From: Duodenibacillus sp963647785
Lineage (GTDB): Bacteria > Pseudomonadota > Gammaproteobacteria > Burkholderiales > Burkholderiaceae_F
Length of the DNA: 64,000 bases
Reading direction: 5' to 3'
Assembly (NCBI GenBank): GCA_963647785.1
Contig: CAVJBF010000001.1
Coordinates: 1 to 64,000, forward strand
The translations under genes and the position numbers were made by a program. The stretch's first letter is position 1. Each line of letters begins with the position of its first letter. Positions 1-6,547 of the stretch are shown here, piece after piece. The notes beneath the pieces were generated by a model. It was not told the DNA's origin. It worked only from the letters and a program-made list of their open reading frames with translations, and made no database searches.

Positions 1-113
1 CCCGCATTCTCAATGGTCATGGGGTAGGGGGAGTTTTTGCCTCCGATATCCACTTACCAGCAATTAGGTGTTTACCCTAGTGCCTCAATTCGCTCCCTGC
101 CCATTTTTTAGAA
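1..113. other. Unexplained edge sequence before the porin fragment
   Basis: No coding sequence with family resemblance is visible here. The porin reading frame is closed by a TAG at 78-80, and the segment does not read like porin DNA upstream of that. A plausible explanation is the end of an inserted element that cut the porin gene, but no transposase or second terminal repeat lies inside the window. Confidence 0.35.
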
Positions 114-581
114 GTGCCCTATAAGGCTGGACTCAAGAAAGGGTTGAAAGATAATTTTGCGAATGTGAAGAACTTCGCCTCCACGACGTCTGTGACGAAG
201 ACGGAAGGCTGGGAGGGCTACACCTTGTCTTTGGGGGCGACGGCTCCTGTGGCGGGCGGTACGTTCTATGCGCAGGCTAATTATCTGGATTCTGAATCCA
301 GCAGCAAGAACAACAACTTCAAGACTACGTACACTTATGACTACGTTGAAAAAGGCGTAGTTGCTTCGCTTGAGGATAAAGACGCTTACTCGCTTGAGAA
401 GCTTGAAGCGAAGAATTGGGGTATTGCTGTCGGTTACGCCTACCCGTTCAGCAAGCGTACCAACGTCTATACGTTTGCTTCCTATAACGAACTGAAGTTG
501 ACGGCGTCTTATTCTGGCGAGCATGACTCTGCCAAGACCAAGGTCACCGAGTTCGGCATTGGCCTGAAGCATTCGTTCTAA
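114..581 (+). pseudogene. C-terminal fragment of a Gram-negative general porin
   Basis: About 155 residues that read as the last strands of a trimeric outer-membrane porin of the betaproteobacterial type: alternating beta-strand segments such as GTFYAQANYLDSES and AKNWGIAVGYAYPFSKRTNVY, and the terminal signature ending in Phe (GIGLKHSF) used by the BAM machinery. Full-length members are about 350-400 residues with a signal peptide. Here there is no signal peptide, and an in-frame TAG sits at 78-80. The listed start (GTG at 114) is only the first possible initiator and has no ribosome binding site. Either the gene was truncated by an insertion, or its upstream part lies beyond the window edge in another frame. 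The family call is solid; the pseudogene status is inferred. Confidence 0.7.
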
Positions 582-617
582 TCGGCTGACTGCTTAAAGC
601 AGTTTCCCTATTGAGCT

Positions 618-651
618 CAAAGCCTCCGTTCCGCAAGGGTCGGGGGCTTTG
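618..651 (+). terminator. Hairpin terminator after the porin fragment
   Basis: CAAAGCCTCC pairs with GGGGGCTTTG (one G-U type pair) about 35 bases after the porin stop. The T-rich tail is short, so this is a moderately good intrinsic terminator. Confidence 0.5.
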
Positions 652-692
652 TCGTAAGGGGGCCGCGAAGTCCCCGATTCCCGTCCCGAGGG

Positions 693-737
693 ACGAAAAA
701 AGGAGCGCAACTCTTTCAAGGCTCGCTCCTTTTTCGT
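693..737 (-). terminator. Intrinsic terminator of adk
   Basis: The inverted repeat ACGAAAAAAGGAGCG / CGCTCCTTTTTCGT lies just past the adk stop. Read on the minus strand it ends in CTCCTTTTTTCGT, and with the T-runs on both sides it could also act on the plus strand. Confidence 0.7.
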
Positions 738-748
738 GAAGCAGGGAA

Positions 749-1402
749 TTACTTCAGCGCGTCAAAGATCCGGTCGCGGATTGTTTCGATGGCGCCGATC
801 CCGGAGACCGTGCGGTACTGCGGAACGCCCTTTTCACCGCTCTTGGCGAGGTCACTGTAGAACTTCACCAGCGCTTCGGTCTGCTGATGGTAGACGTCGA
901 GGCGCTTCTGGACGATCTCTTCCTTGTCGTCGTCACGCTGCACGAGCGGTTCGCCCGTCACGTCGTCCTTGCCTTCCACCTTGGGTGGGTTGTACTTCAC
1001 GTGGTAGCTGCGGCCGGAGGCGGGATGAATCCGGCGGCCGGACATGCGTTCCACGATTTCCGCATCAGGCACCGCGATTTCGAGCACGAAGTCGATCGGG
1101 ATGCCCGCGGCCTGCAGCGCTTCCGCTTGCGGGATGGTGCGGGGGAAGCCGTCAAAAAGGAAGCCCTTCTTGCAGTCGTCCTGCGTGAGGCGCTCCTTCA
1201 CGAGGCCGATGATGATGTCGTCGCTGACGAGACCGCCCTGATCCATGATCACCTTCGCAGCCTTGCCGAGCTCCGTGCCCGCCTTCACCGCGGCGCGCAG
1301 CATGTCGCCCGTGGAAATCTGCGGAATGCCGAAGTGTTCCTTGATGTAAGCGGCCTGCGTGCCCTTGCCGGCGCCCGGCGGTCCGATGAGAATCAAACGC
1401 AT
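749..1402 (-). CDS. adk: Adenylate kinase
   Basis: Cytosolic nucleotide kinase that interconverts ATP + AMP and 2 ADP. The 217-residue protein has the full-length bacterial form with the large LID domain. The N-terminus MRLILIGPPGAGKGTQ contains the P-loop (residues 7-14), followed by the AMP-binding DMLRAAV segment and the LID region around SGRRIHPASGRSYHVKYNPP. The LID lacks the four-cysteine zinc site, as in most proteobacterial enzymes. It is separated from kdsB by about 170 bases containing a terminator, so it probably has its own promoter. In Burkholderiales adk commonly follows kdsB, and the order here agrees. Confidence 0.97.
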   Translation of the reverse strand: MRLILIGPPGAGKGTQAAYIKEHFGIPQISTGDMLRAAVKAGTELGKAAKVIMDQGGLVSDDIIIGLVKERLTQDDCKKGFLFDGFPRTIPQAEALQAAGIPIDFVLEIAVPDAEIVERMSGRRIHPASGRSYHVKYNPPKVEGKDDVTGEPLVQRDDDKEEIVQKRLDVYHQQTEALVKFYSDLAKSGEKGVPQYRTVSGIGAIETIRDRIFDALK

Positions 1403-1448
1403 GGATTGTCTCCCGAAATGTTTGCGTAACTAATGAAGCTGAAACACG

Positions 1449-1488
1449 AAAAAGCCGCCGGCGACAGCGAAAGTCGCCAACGGCCTTG
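1449..1488 (-). terminator. Terminator between kdsB and adk
   Basis: On the minus strand, AAGGCCG..GGCGAC pairs with GTCGCC..CGGCTT (small internal bulge) and runs into CTTTTTCG. It lies between the kdsB stop and the adk start, on the strand of both genes. Confidence 0.6.
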
Positions 1489-1572
1489 GGTTGGAGCCGA
1501 TTGGCCTATTGTAGCCCATCAGTTCCCTGAAAACACCCCTCAAATGGCCTCGCGGCAGGCCCTTTGCGGCGG

Positions 1573-2331
1573 TCAGTCCTGCCAGACGCGACGCACGCGC
1601 TCGAGGTCTTCGGCGGTGTCCACGCCTGCGGGGAGATTCTCCGCCAAGGTGAGCACCGTGATGCCGTAGCCGTGCCACATGGCGCGCAGCTGCTCCAAGC
1701 TTTCCTGCGCTTCAATCGGAGCGCGGGTGAGCTTCGGGAAGTCCGCCAAAAATGACGCGCGGTAGGCGTAGATGCCGATATGGTGCAGCGCCGTGAAGCC
1801 GGCGGGCAGCTCCTTGGCGCCTTCCTTGAAGGCGTCGCGAGGCCATGGAATCGGCGCGCGAGAGAATGTCATGGCGCGGTGCTTTGCGTCAATCTCCACC
1901 TTCACGACGTTGGGGTTGAGAAAGCTCTCCAGAGAGTCGATCGGGTGGGCGGCCGTTGACATGGCGCAGTCCGGGGCCTTTTTGAGGGCTTCCGCCACGG
2001 CGTCAATCACCGAGGGCGGAATGAGGGGTTCGTCCCCCTGGACGTTCACGACGATTTCGTCCGGGGCAAGCCCCAGCTTTCGCGCAGCTTCCGACAGGCG
2101 GTCCGTGCCCGTGGGGTGCTCGGCGCTCGTCATGACGGCGGTGATGCCATGGGCCTGGCAGGCGGCCAAGATGTCCTCATGGTCCGTGGCCACGGCGACG
2201 CGAGAGGCGCCTGATTGGAGAGCGCGCTCCGCGGCGCGCACGACCATGGGCTTTCCTGCAATGTCCAAAAGGGGCTTGCGAGGCAGGCGCGTCGAATGCA
2301 TGCGCGCCGGGATGATGACGGTGAAGCTCAT
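1573..2331 (-). CDS. kdsB: 3-deoxy-manno-octulosonate cytidylyltransferase (CMP-KDO synthetase)
   Basis: Activates KDO with CTP to CMP-KDO for the inner core of lipopolysaccharide. The start MSFTVIIPARMHSTRLPRKPL holds the nucleotide-binding signature (R-x4-S-x-R-x-P-x-K). Further conserved pieces are VQGDEPLIPP and YAYRASFLADFP. The ATG at 2331 is chosen because the family always begins at the first beta strand, directly before this motif; a 12-codon extension has no family support. It begins 2 bases after the stop of the Trm112-like gene, so the two are translationally coupled, and lpxK lies upstream in the same operon. Length (252 residues) is normal. Confidence 0.96.
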   Translation of the reverse strand: MSFTVIIPARMHSTRLPRKPLLDIAGKPMVVRAAERALQSGASRVAVATDHEDILAACQAHGITAVMTSAEHPTGTDRLSEAARKLGLAPDEIVVNVQGDEPLIPPSVIDAVAEALKKAPDCAMSTAAHPIDSLESFLNPNVVKVEIDAKHRAMTFSRAPIPWPRDAFKEGAKELPAGFTALHHIGIYAYRASFLADFPKLTRAPIEAQESLEQLRAMWHGYGITVLTLAENLPAGVDTAEDLERVRRVWQD

Positions 2332-2333
2332 GA

Positions 2334-2537
2334 TCAGCTGGCCGCCTTGATGCGCGCCTTGTCGCATTCTTCGCGGGAGAGCGCGCGGGCGTCCTTGGCG
2401 ATCATGCGGGCGATGTCGTCTTTTACCTCAAAGCCCAGAGCGCATTTGGCGCACTGAAGCTCCGACTTTTCATGATCAAAAAAGAGCGGCCCCTTGCAAA
2501 CGGGGCAGACGAGAACGTCGGTCAAACGGGTGTCCAT
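2334..2537 (-). CDS. Trm112-family small zinc protein (YcaR-like)
   Basis: A 67-residue protein with two CxxC pairs (CPVC near residue 11 and CAKC near residue 29), forming one zinc-ribbon-like site, followed by an acidic alpha segment. This matches the bacterial Trm112p-like family (UPF0434, E. coli YcaR), found in Proteobacteria between lpxK and kdsB exactly as here. Eukaryotic and archaeal Trm112 proteins activate methyltransferases; the bacterial role is unsettled. The start MDTRLTDVLVCPVCKG is chosen because it fits the family length and follows the lpxK stop by 17 bases. Confidence 0.9.
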   Translation of the reverse strand: MDTRLTDVLVCPVCKGPLFFDHEKSELQCAKCALGFEVKDDIARMIAKDARALSREECDKARIKAAS

Positions 2538-2554
2538 GTTGTTTTTTCCAAAGA

Positions 2555-3592
2555 TCAGGCGAGCGGAGCGGGGGCGGCGGAAGCGGCTTTGAGCTTCTGC
2601 ACGACGAGCTCCACGAGATAGGGATCGAGATGCATTTCCAAGTCCGCTGTCCAGAGACGCGGGTCGCTGGCGAGTTCGGACTTCTGCTGGCACTTTACGG
2701 CGTCTTTGCCGGTGACGATGATGCAGTCAGCCTTCGAGTTCGCAAAGGGATTCGTGTCAAAGCTGAAGTGGTCGCCGAGCTTCATCACCTCGCAATCGAT
2801 GTCGTGCGCGCGCAACATCGCAAAGAACCGGTCTGGAGAGGCAATACCGGCGGCGGCGACGACCTTCGCGTTTTTCGCGTGAAGCGACTGGGCGAGTTCG
2901 TCGATGTCCATTTCCTTTCCGTCGCAAAGACGACGGCAGCCTCCCAGCTGGCTTGTGGCGGCAAAGCGCGGCGTGCGGCTCGCGATGGTGTCAGTCGTCG
3001 CGTTGAGGATGATGGCATCCACCGAGTCAAGACGCGACGGGGGCTCGCGCAAGGGGCCCGCAGGAAGCACCCAGCCGTTGCCGATGCCGCGGGCGCCGAT
3101 CACCGCCAGCTCCACGTCGCGCGCGAGCTGCCGATGCTGCAGGCCGTCGTCGCTGATGAGGACGTTGATTTCGGGGTGCATCTGCAGAAGAACGCGCCCC
3201 GCGGAGGCGCGGTCGCGCGCGACCGCGGCGGGGACGTTCGTCGCCTGTACGATGAGAAGCGGCTCGTCCCCTACGACGGCGGCCGAAGAGTCCGATGCCA
3301 CGATGACGGGGGCCGAATCCTTGCGGCCGTAGCCGCGGCTGATGACGCCGGGACGGTAGCCCAGCCCCTTCAAGGCCTTGACGAGCTCAATCGTGACGGG
3401 GGTCTTGCCCGTGCCGCCCACATAGATGTTTCCCACCACGACGACGGGGACGGGAAGCTTCACCGGACGGATGCGCTTCATGCGGGCGCGTGAGGCCGCC
3501 AGGTACGCGAGGCTCAAGGGCGAGAGAACGAGGGAGAGAAGGCCTTTTTTAGACCACTGTCCGTGAAGCCAGGATTCAAGCTCAGCGCGCAT
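2555..3592 (-). CDS. lpxK: Tetraacyldisaccharide 4'-kinase (lipid A biosynthesis)
   Basis: Inner-membrane-associated kinase that phosphorylates the 4' position of the lipid A precursor disaccharide to make lipid IVA. An N-terminal hydrophobic helix (about residues 17-36) is the usual membrane anchor, followed by the modified P-loop GNIYVGGTGKTP (about residues 53-64) characteristic of LpxK. The segment LISDDGLQHRQLARDVEL is another family block. The 345-residue length is normal. It is the first gene of an lpxK-trm112-kdsB operon, joining lipid A and KDO activation. Upstream, about 190 bases separate it from the pseudouridine synthase gene. Confidence 0.96.
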   Translation of the reverse strand: MRAELESWLHGQWSKKGLLSLVLSPLSLAYLAASRARMKRIRPVKLPVPVVVVGNIYVGGTGKTPVTIELVKALKGLGYRPGVISRGYGRKDSAPVIVASDSSAAVVGDEPLLIVQATNVPAAVARDRASAGRVLLQMHPEINVLISDDGLQHRQLARDVELAVIGARGIGNGWVLPAGPLREPPSRLDSVDAIILNATTDTIASRTPRFAATSQLGGCRRLCDGKEMDIDELAQSLHAKNAKVVAAAGIASPDRFFAMLRAHDIDCEVMKLGDHFSFDTNPFANSKADCIIVTGKDAVKCQQKSELASDPRLWTADLEMHLDPYLVELVVQKLKAASAAPAPLA

Positions 3593-3786
3593 GAGAGTGG
3601 CTCCGGAACAAAGAAAAATCGAGGGCAGGGGGTGGCTGGTTTTGGTCGTCTGACATAGAGGTAAACGGCGGACGACGCACGCTGCAGTTTTTCTGCAGGG
3701 CCGGAAGGGAAGGCCCCCGGCGCGGCGTCAATCCGTCAATCATAGCGAATGCGGCGACGAAGAACAAAACTCGCGACGCGAAAATG

Positions 3787-5121
3787 TCATTCGCAATCAA
3801 AGTCCGCCCGTTTTTCAAAGTGCATTCTTTCACCTGTCATGGGGTGCGCAAAGGTGATCTCGGCAGCATGGAGGCAAAGCCGGCAGCGCTCATCCTCGGC
3901 TTCGAGCCCCAGCGCGGAGTAAAGGGGGTCGCCTGAAATCGGACAGCCGAGTCCCAGACGGTGGGCGCAGTGCACTCGAAGCTGGTGCGTGCGGCCCGTG
4001 GCGGGATAGAGGTCAATGAGGGTCTTTTCTCGTCCCTCGGCGTCCGCAAAGCGTTTGACAACGCGGTAGTCGGTGGCTGACGGCGCTCCGCCCGCAGTTT
4101 CGGGGAGCACGCATTGGCGCGGGCGGTCAAAGACGTTGAGCGCGAGCGGCAGTTCGATGCGGCCCGCGTCTTCTTTCACCCAGCCGTCGAGCATGGCGCG
4201 GTAGCGCTTTTCCACGCGCCGCTCGCGAAAGCTGGCGTTCAAGACCGCAAGCGCCGCCTTGTGCCGCGCAAAGATGAGCAGGCCCGAGGTGTCGGCGTCG
4301 AGCCGGTGTACGACATGAAGTTCGCCCGCCGTTTTCATGAGCTCCGTCATGGCGGAAATCCGCTCTCGGATGCCAGGGACGGATGTGAGGCGCGAGGGCT
4401 TGTTGATGACGATGAGGTCGCGGTCTTCGTAGAGGACTTCCAGCGTCACGGGCTTGGTTTCCGGCCAGCGGGGCAGAGGCTCGGGATAAGAGGGGGAGCC
4501 GCCGCGCATCAGGCGCTCCAAGAGATAGGTGGCGCACTTTTCCGGACCGCAGAAGGCGCCGTCAAAGCGGATGTCGTGGGCGGGTGACGCGCCGCACCAC
4601 CATTCGCCCAAGGCCGCAATGCAGCCGGGGCGCCCTGACTGATTGAAGGCGGCGAGAAGCTTCACGAGAGGATCTTCGGCGGCGTGCACGATGGCGCTGC
4701 GCCACAGGGCGCGCCGCGCTTCTTGCTCGGCGCCGCCTTGCATGGCGGGCTTCATGGGGTAGGGGGCAAAGAGTTCGGCCAAAAGATCCGCCAGCGTGAA
4801 GGTTTCGCCTGCGGCGTCCGTGAAGGCTTGAAACGGCACGGCGCGCTCCGTGAGCGCGGGCCACGCGGTCTGCACCTTGCCGGGGCCTGGGAGCAGGGCG
4901 TTGTGGCTCACAAAGTCCGTGAAGGCGTAGTGGGCCGTGAGCTGTCCGTCCTTTTCCACCACGAGCGCCCCCGTGCGGCCGCAACGGCCCTGCGCCAGAT
5001 CGGGCGCGGTGCGGCGGGCGGCGCGAACAAGATCGTCTGGCGGCAGCGTTCGAGGACAGTGAAGTGTGCCGGCCCAAGGGAAAATGTCGAGGGCGACGGA
5101 CTGAAATTGGTGGAATATCAT
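3787..5121 (-). CDS. RluA-family pseudouridine synthase with N-terminal extension
   Basis: Isomerises uridine to pseudouridine in rRNA or tRNA. The catalytic block HRLDADTSGLLIFA, with the catalytic Asp, is about two thirds along the protein, preceded by LEVLYEDRDLIVINKPSRLTSVPG and followed by the RTHQLRVHCAHRLG block, all typical of RluA enzymes. About 200 residues precede the catalytic domain and contain no S4 RNA-binding domain that I can recognise, making the protein longer (444 residues) than E. coli RluA (219). ATG 5121 is preferred to an upstream in-frame start at 5337, because the intervening 72 codons are AT-rich and lack family features. The ribosome binding site is weak, so the start is uncertain. 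The exact RNA target cannot be told from sequence alone. Confidence 0.82.
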   Translation of the reverse strand: MIFHQFQSVALDIFPWAGTLHCPRTLPPDDLVRAARRTAPDLAQGRCGRTGALVVEKDGQLTAHYAFTDFVSHNALLPGPGKVQTAWPALTERAVPFQAFTDAAGETFTLADLLAELFAPYPMKPAMQGGAEQEARRALWRSAIVHAAEDPLVKLLAAFNQSGRPGCIAALGEWWCGASPAHDIRFDGAFCGPEKCATYLLERLMRGGSPSYPEPLPRWPETKPVTLEVLYEDRDLIVINKPSRLTSVPGIRERISAMTELMKTAGELHVVHRLDADTSGLLIFARHKAALAVLNASFRERRVEKRYRAMLDGWVKEDAGRIELPLALNVFDRPRQCVLPETAGGAPSATDYRVVKRFADAEGREKTLIDLYPATGRTHQLRVHCAHRLGLGCPISGDPLYSALGLEAEDERCRLCLHAAEITFAHPMTGERMHFEKRADFDCE

Positions 5122-5572
5122 AGCTAAACGGTGAAAAATGGAGAGTGTCCGTAAAAATCCGGAACGAAAATTTCCGGACCAATCAGTCCGTATTTTTCCG
5201 GAATCACTGAGCAAAAATGCGACAGAAAAACCTTTCAAAGGATGAGCAATATGTAAAGCGCTACAGTAGTTGCGAGATGATATCGACGAAGCCGTGGGTG
5301 AAAACTCTTGGAACAAAAAATGTTGCATAAATAACAAAACATCGCTTTATATCAAACTACTTACCATACCTTATAGTGAAATTTTGCATGACATTTAATC
5401 TCGTTATGTTGCATTTTCTCTGGAGGTTTGCGTTGGGGGATGGATTTGGTAATGGTGTTGTGATATCGGTGAAACAGCGTAGATATGCGCTGAAATTTCA
5501 TTTGCATTCAGTAATTAGGAGGTGTAAATATCTTTTAGTACGATGATGTGAAAAAGAAAATTTGTCGAAAAT
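5122..5572. other. AT-rich intergenic region upstream of the Hxs island
   Basis: About 450 bases that are clearly more AT-rich than the flanking core genes and have no convincing gene. They mark the left edge of the low-GC Hxs island and should hold the minus-strand promoter of the pseudouridine synthase gene. A Shine-Dalgarno-like AGGAGG at about 5517 has no start codon at proper spacing. Confidence 0.5.
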
Positions 5573-5603
5573 TTGACATCCCCCCCCCTGAGGGTGCTAT
5601 AAA
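5573..5603 (+). promoter_or_regulatory. Candidate hxs promoter with poly-C spacer
   Basis: A perfect -35 hexamer TTGACA (5573-5578) and a -10-like TATAAA (5598-5603) are separated by 19 bp. The spacer begins with a run of nine C. The predicted transcript would start near 5610, giving a leader of about 28 bases before the precursor start. The spacing is 2 bp above the optimum of 17. Confidence 0.55.
5580..5588. repeat. Homopolymeric C9 tract in the promoter spacer
   Basis: Nine consecutive C between the -35 and -10 elements. Poly-C tracts in this position vary in length by slippage in some other bacteria and switch expression on and off; that role here is inference. Confidence 0.6.
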
Positions 5604-5637
5604 GGCACAGTTCTATTTTGTATCAAGGAGATGCAAT

Positions 5638-5913
5638 ATGTTGATGCTTCCGAAGGTTGACAAGTACCAAGCACTCTCAAAGAGTGCGCGAACTGTCAAA
5701 AAGATTGCTGTTGCTGTTTTGACGGCAGGTGTTCTCGGTTTCAGCTCTATCGCTACGGTTTCGGCTGCTGAAGTGCCTTCCTCTGATCAGAATGCTCCTG
5801 TGATGCTAGTTCAGCACAGTTTAGATTCTGGGATGGTCGGCAGTTACCACTACTCGCATAGTTCTCATAGCTCTCACAGTAGCCACATGAGCCACTATTC
5901 GTCGCGTTGGTAA
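5638..5913 (+). CDS. hxsA: Secreted His-Xaa-Ser repeat precursor peptide (HxsA-like)
   Basis: A 91-residue protein with three parts. A basic N-region is followed by a hydrophobic signal sequence (about residues 23-40) and a likely signal peptidase site after VSAA (residue 44). A short linker follows. The tail (residues 71-88) is six uninterrupted His-Xaa-Ser triplets, HYS-HSS-HSS-HSS-HMS-HYS, then SRW. Such repeats define the HxsA substrates of the His-Xaa-Ser radical SAM system, and the modification genes follow directly. ATG 5638 is chosen because AAGGAG lies at 5625-5630 with 7-base spacing. An in-frame GTG at 5548 lacks a ribosome binding site and would precede the likely transcription start. 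The modified residues and the final product are unknown to me. The protein is short for a repeat protein, with essentially only the repeat tail after the signal peptide. Confidence 0.85.
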   Translation: MLMLPKVDKYQALSKSARTVKKIAVAVLTAGVLGFSSIATVSAAEVPSSDQNAPVMLVQHSLDSGMVGSYHYSHSSHSSHSSHMSHYSSRW

Positions 5914-5916
5914 TTT

Positions 5917-6300
5917 ATGTATTCCGAACCCATAAAAAAGTTCGCGGCCCCCGAAGGTGCTGAGGTCATCGGCGGGGGAGATTGCGTTCGACTTGATACA
6001 TCCATTTATCCTGTAGACCTCGTGATGAGAACCGCCTATTGGTTCACTGACCGCGTCTATATTTACTTGGCGTGGGCTGTGGGAGAAAAGAATCAGCTTG
6101 TCGTCAACTTCTGGCAAAAGGAAGATTCCGGTGATCTCCCTACGCTTGCTTGCGAATTTTTAAACTCGCTCCTCGATCAGGCTATTCGTAAGCAAGTGGA
6201 AACAGAGACCCACGAGATTCGCGAGATCATCATCAAAAAGGCGTTCTCCGAAGCCCTTTCAACGAAGGATCGTGCAACCGTCCAACAGTATGGGGTTTGA
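5917..6300 (+). CDS. hxsD: His-Xaa-Ser system protein HxsD (first copy)
   Basis: A 127-residue protein starting 3 bases after the precursor stop, with little ribosome binding site, so probably translationally coupled. The helical segment FLNSLLDQAIRKQVETETHEIREIII near residues 81-107 matches the conserved helix of the HxsD family (small proteins always found with HxsB and HxsC). The N-terminal part is predicted beta-rich (VYIYLAWAV, QLVVNFWQK). The function of HxsD is not established. By analogy with PqqD-like partners of radical SAM peptide enzymes it could bind the precursor and present it, but I see no proven RRE fold. A second related protein follows immediately. Confidence 0.8.
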   Translation: MYSEPIKKFAAPEGAEVIGGGDCVRLDTSIYPVDLVMRTAYWFTDRVYIYLAWAVGEKNQLVVNFWQKEDSGDLPTLACEFLNSLLDQAIRKQVETETHEIREIIIKKAFSEALSTKDRATVQQYGV

Positions 6301-6301
6301 G

Positions 6302-6547
6302 ATGCCTCATGACGTGACTCTGCCGATTTCGAATGACCTCTATGTGAAAACAGCTGTTTTAGAAGCCAAGGGCAAATTCGCCCAGTATTTGCGTCTTGAG
6401 TTGAAGCCGCAAAACAACGGGGCCGTAGCTGCTGTATTCAGTGTCTCAGAAAAGTATGCGAACGACGAGCGGGAGATCATATTGGAATGCCTTAACTATA
6501 TGTTGGATCGATCCATACAGATCATGCTTGAAAAAGAAGCCTCATGA
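6302..6547 (+). CDS. Second HxsD-like protein
   Basis: An 81-residue protein that can be aligned by eye with the preceding HxsD. It has an N-terminal strand (VTLPISNDLYV), a middle strand region (YLRLELKPQ, AVAAVFSVS) and a C-terminal helix (IILECLNYMLDRSIQIMLEKE) corresponding to FLNSLLDQAIRKQVETE in the first copy. It lacks the C-terminal extension of the first copy. ATG 6302 overlaps the end region of hxsD and follows a GGGG run. GTG 6272 and ATG 6290 in the same frame are alternative starts. Its TGA overlaps the start of hxsB (ATGA), so the genes are coupled. A heterodimer with HxsD is a reasonable guess. Confidence 0.65.
   Translation: MPHDVTLPISNDLYVKTAVLEAKGKFAQYLRLELKPQNNGAVAAVFSVSEKYANDEREIILECLNYMLDRSIQIMLEKEAS

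Noticed and set aside
3582..3833. Small 83-codon minus-strand frame between lpxK and the pseudouridine synthase gene
   Set aside because: It overlaps both neighbours, has no ribosome binding site and resembles no family.
5548..5637. Earlier GTG start for the Hxs precursor
   Set aside because: No ribosome binding site at proper distance; the start would lie upstream of the -35 element proposed here, while ATG 5638 has AAGGAG and yields a good signal peptide.
5850..5905. Repetitive DNA of the His-Ser tail as a tandem repeat or CRISPR-like array
   Set aside because: The short repeats follow codon triplets for His-Xaa-Ser and lie within a coding frame; there are no spacers. No CRISPR array was seen in the window.
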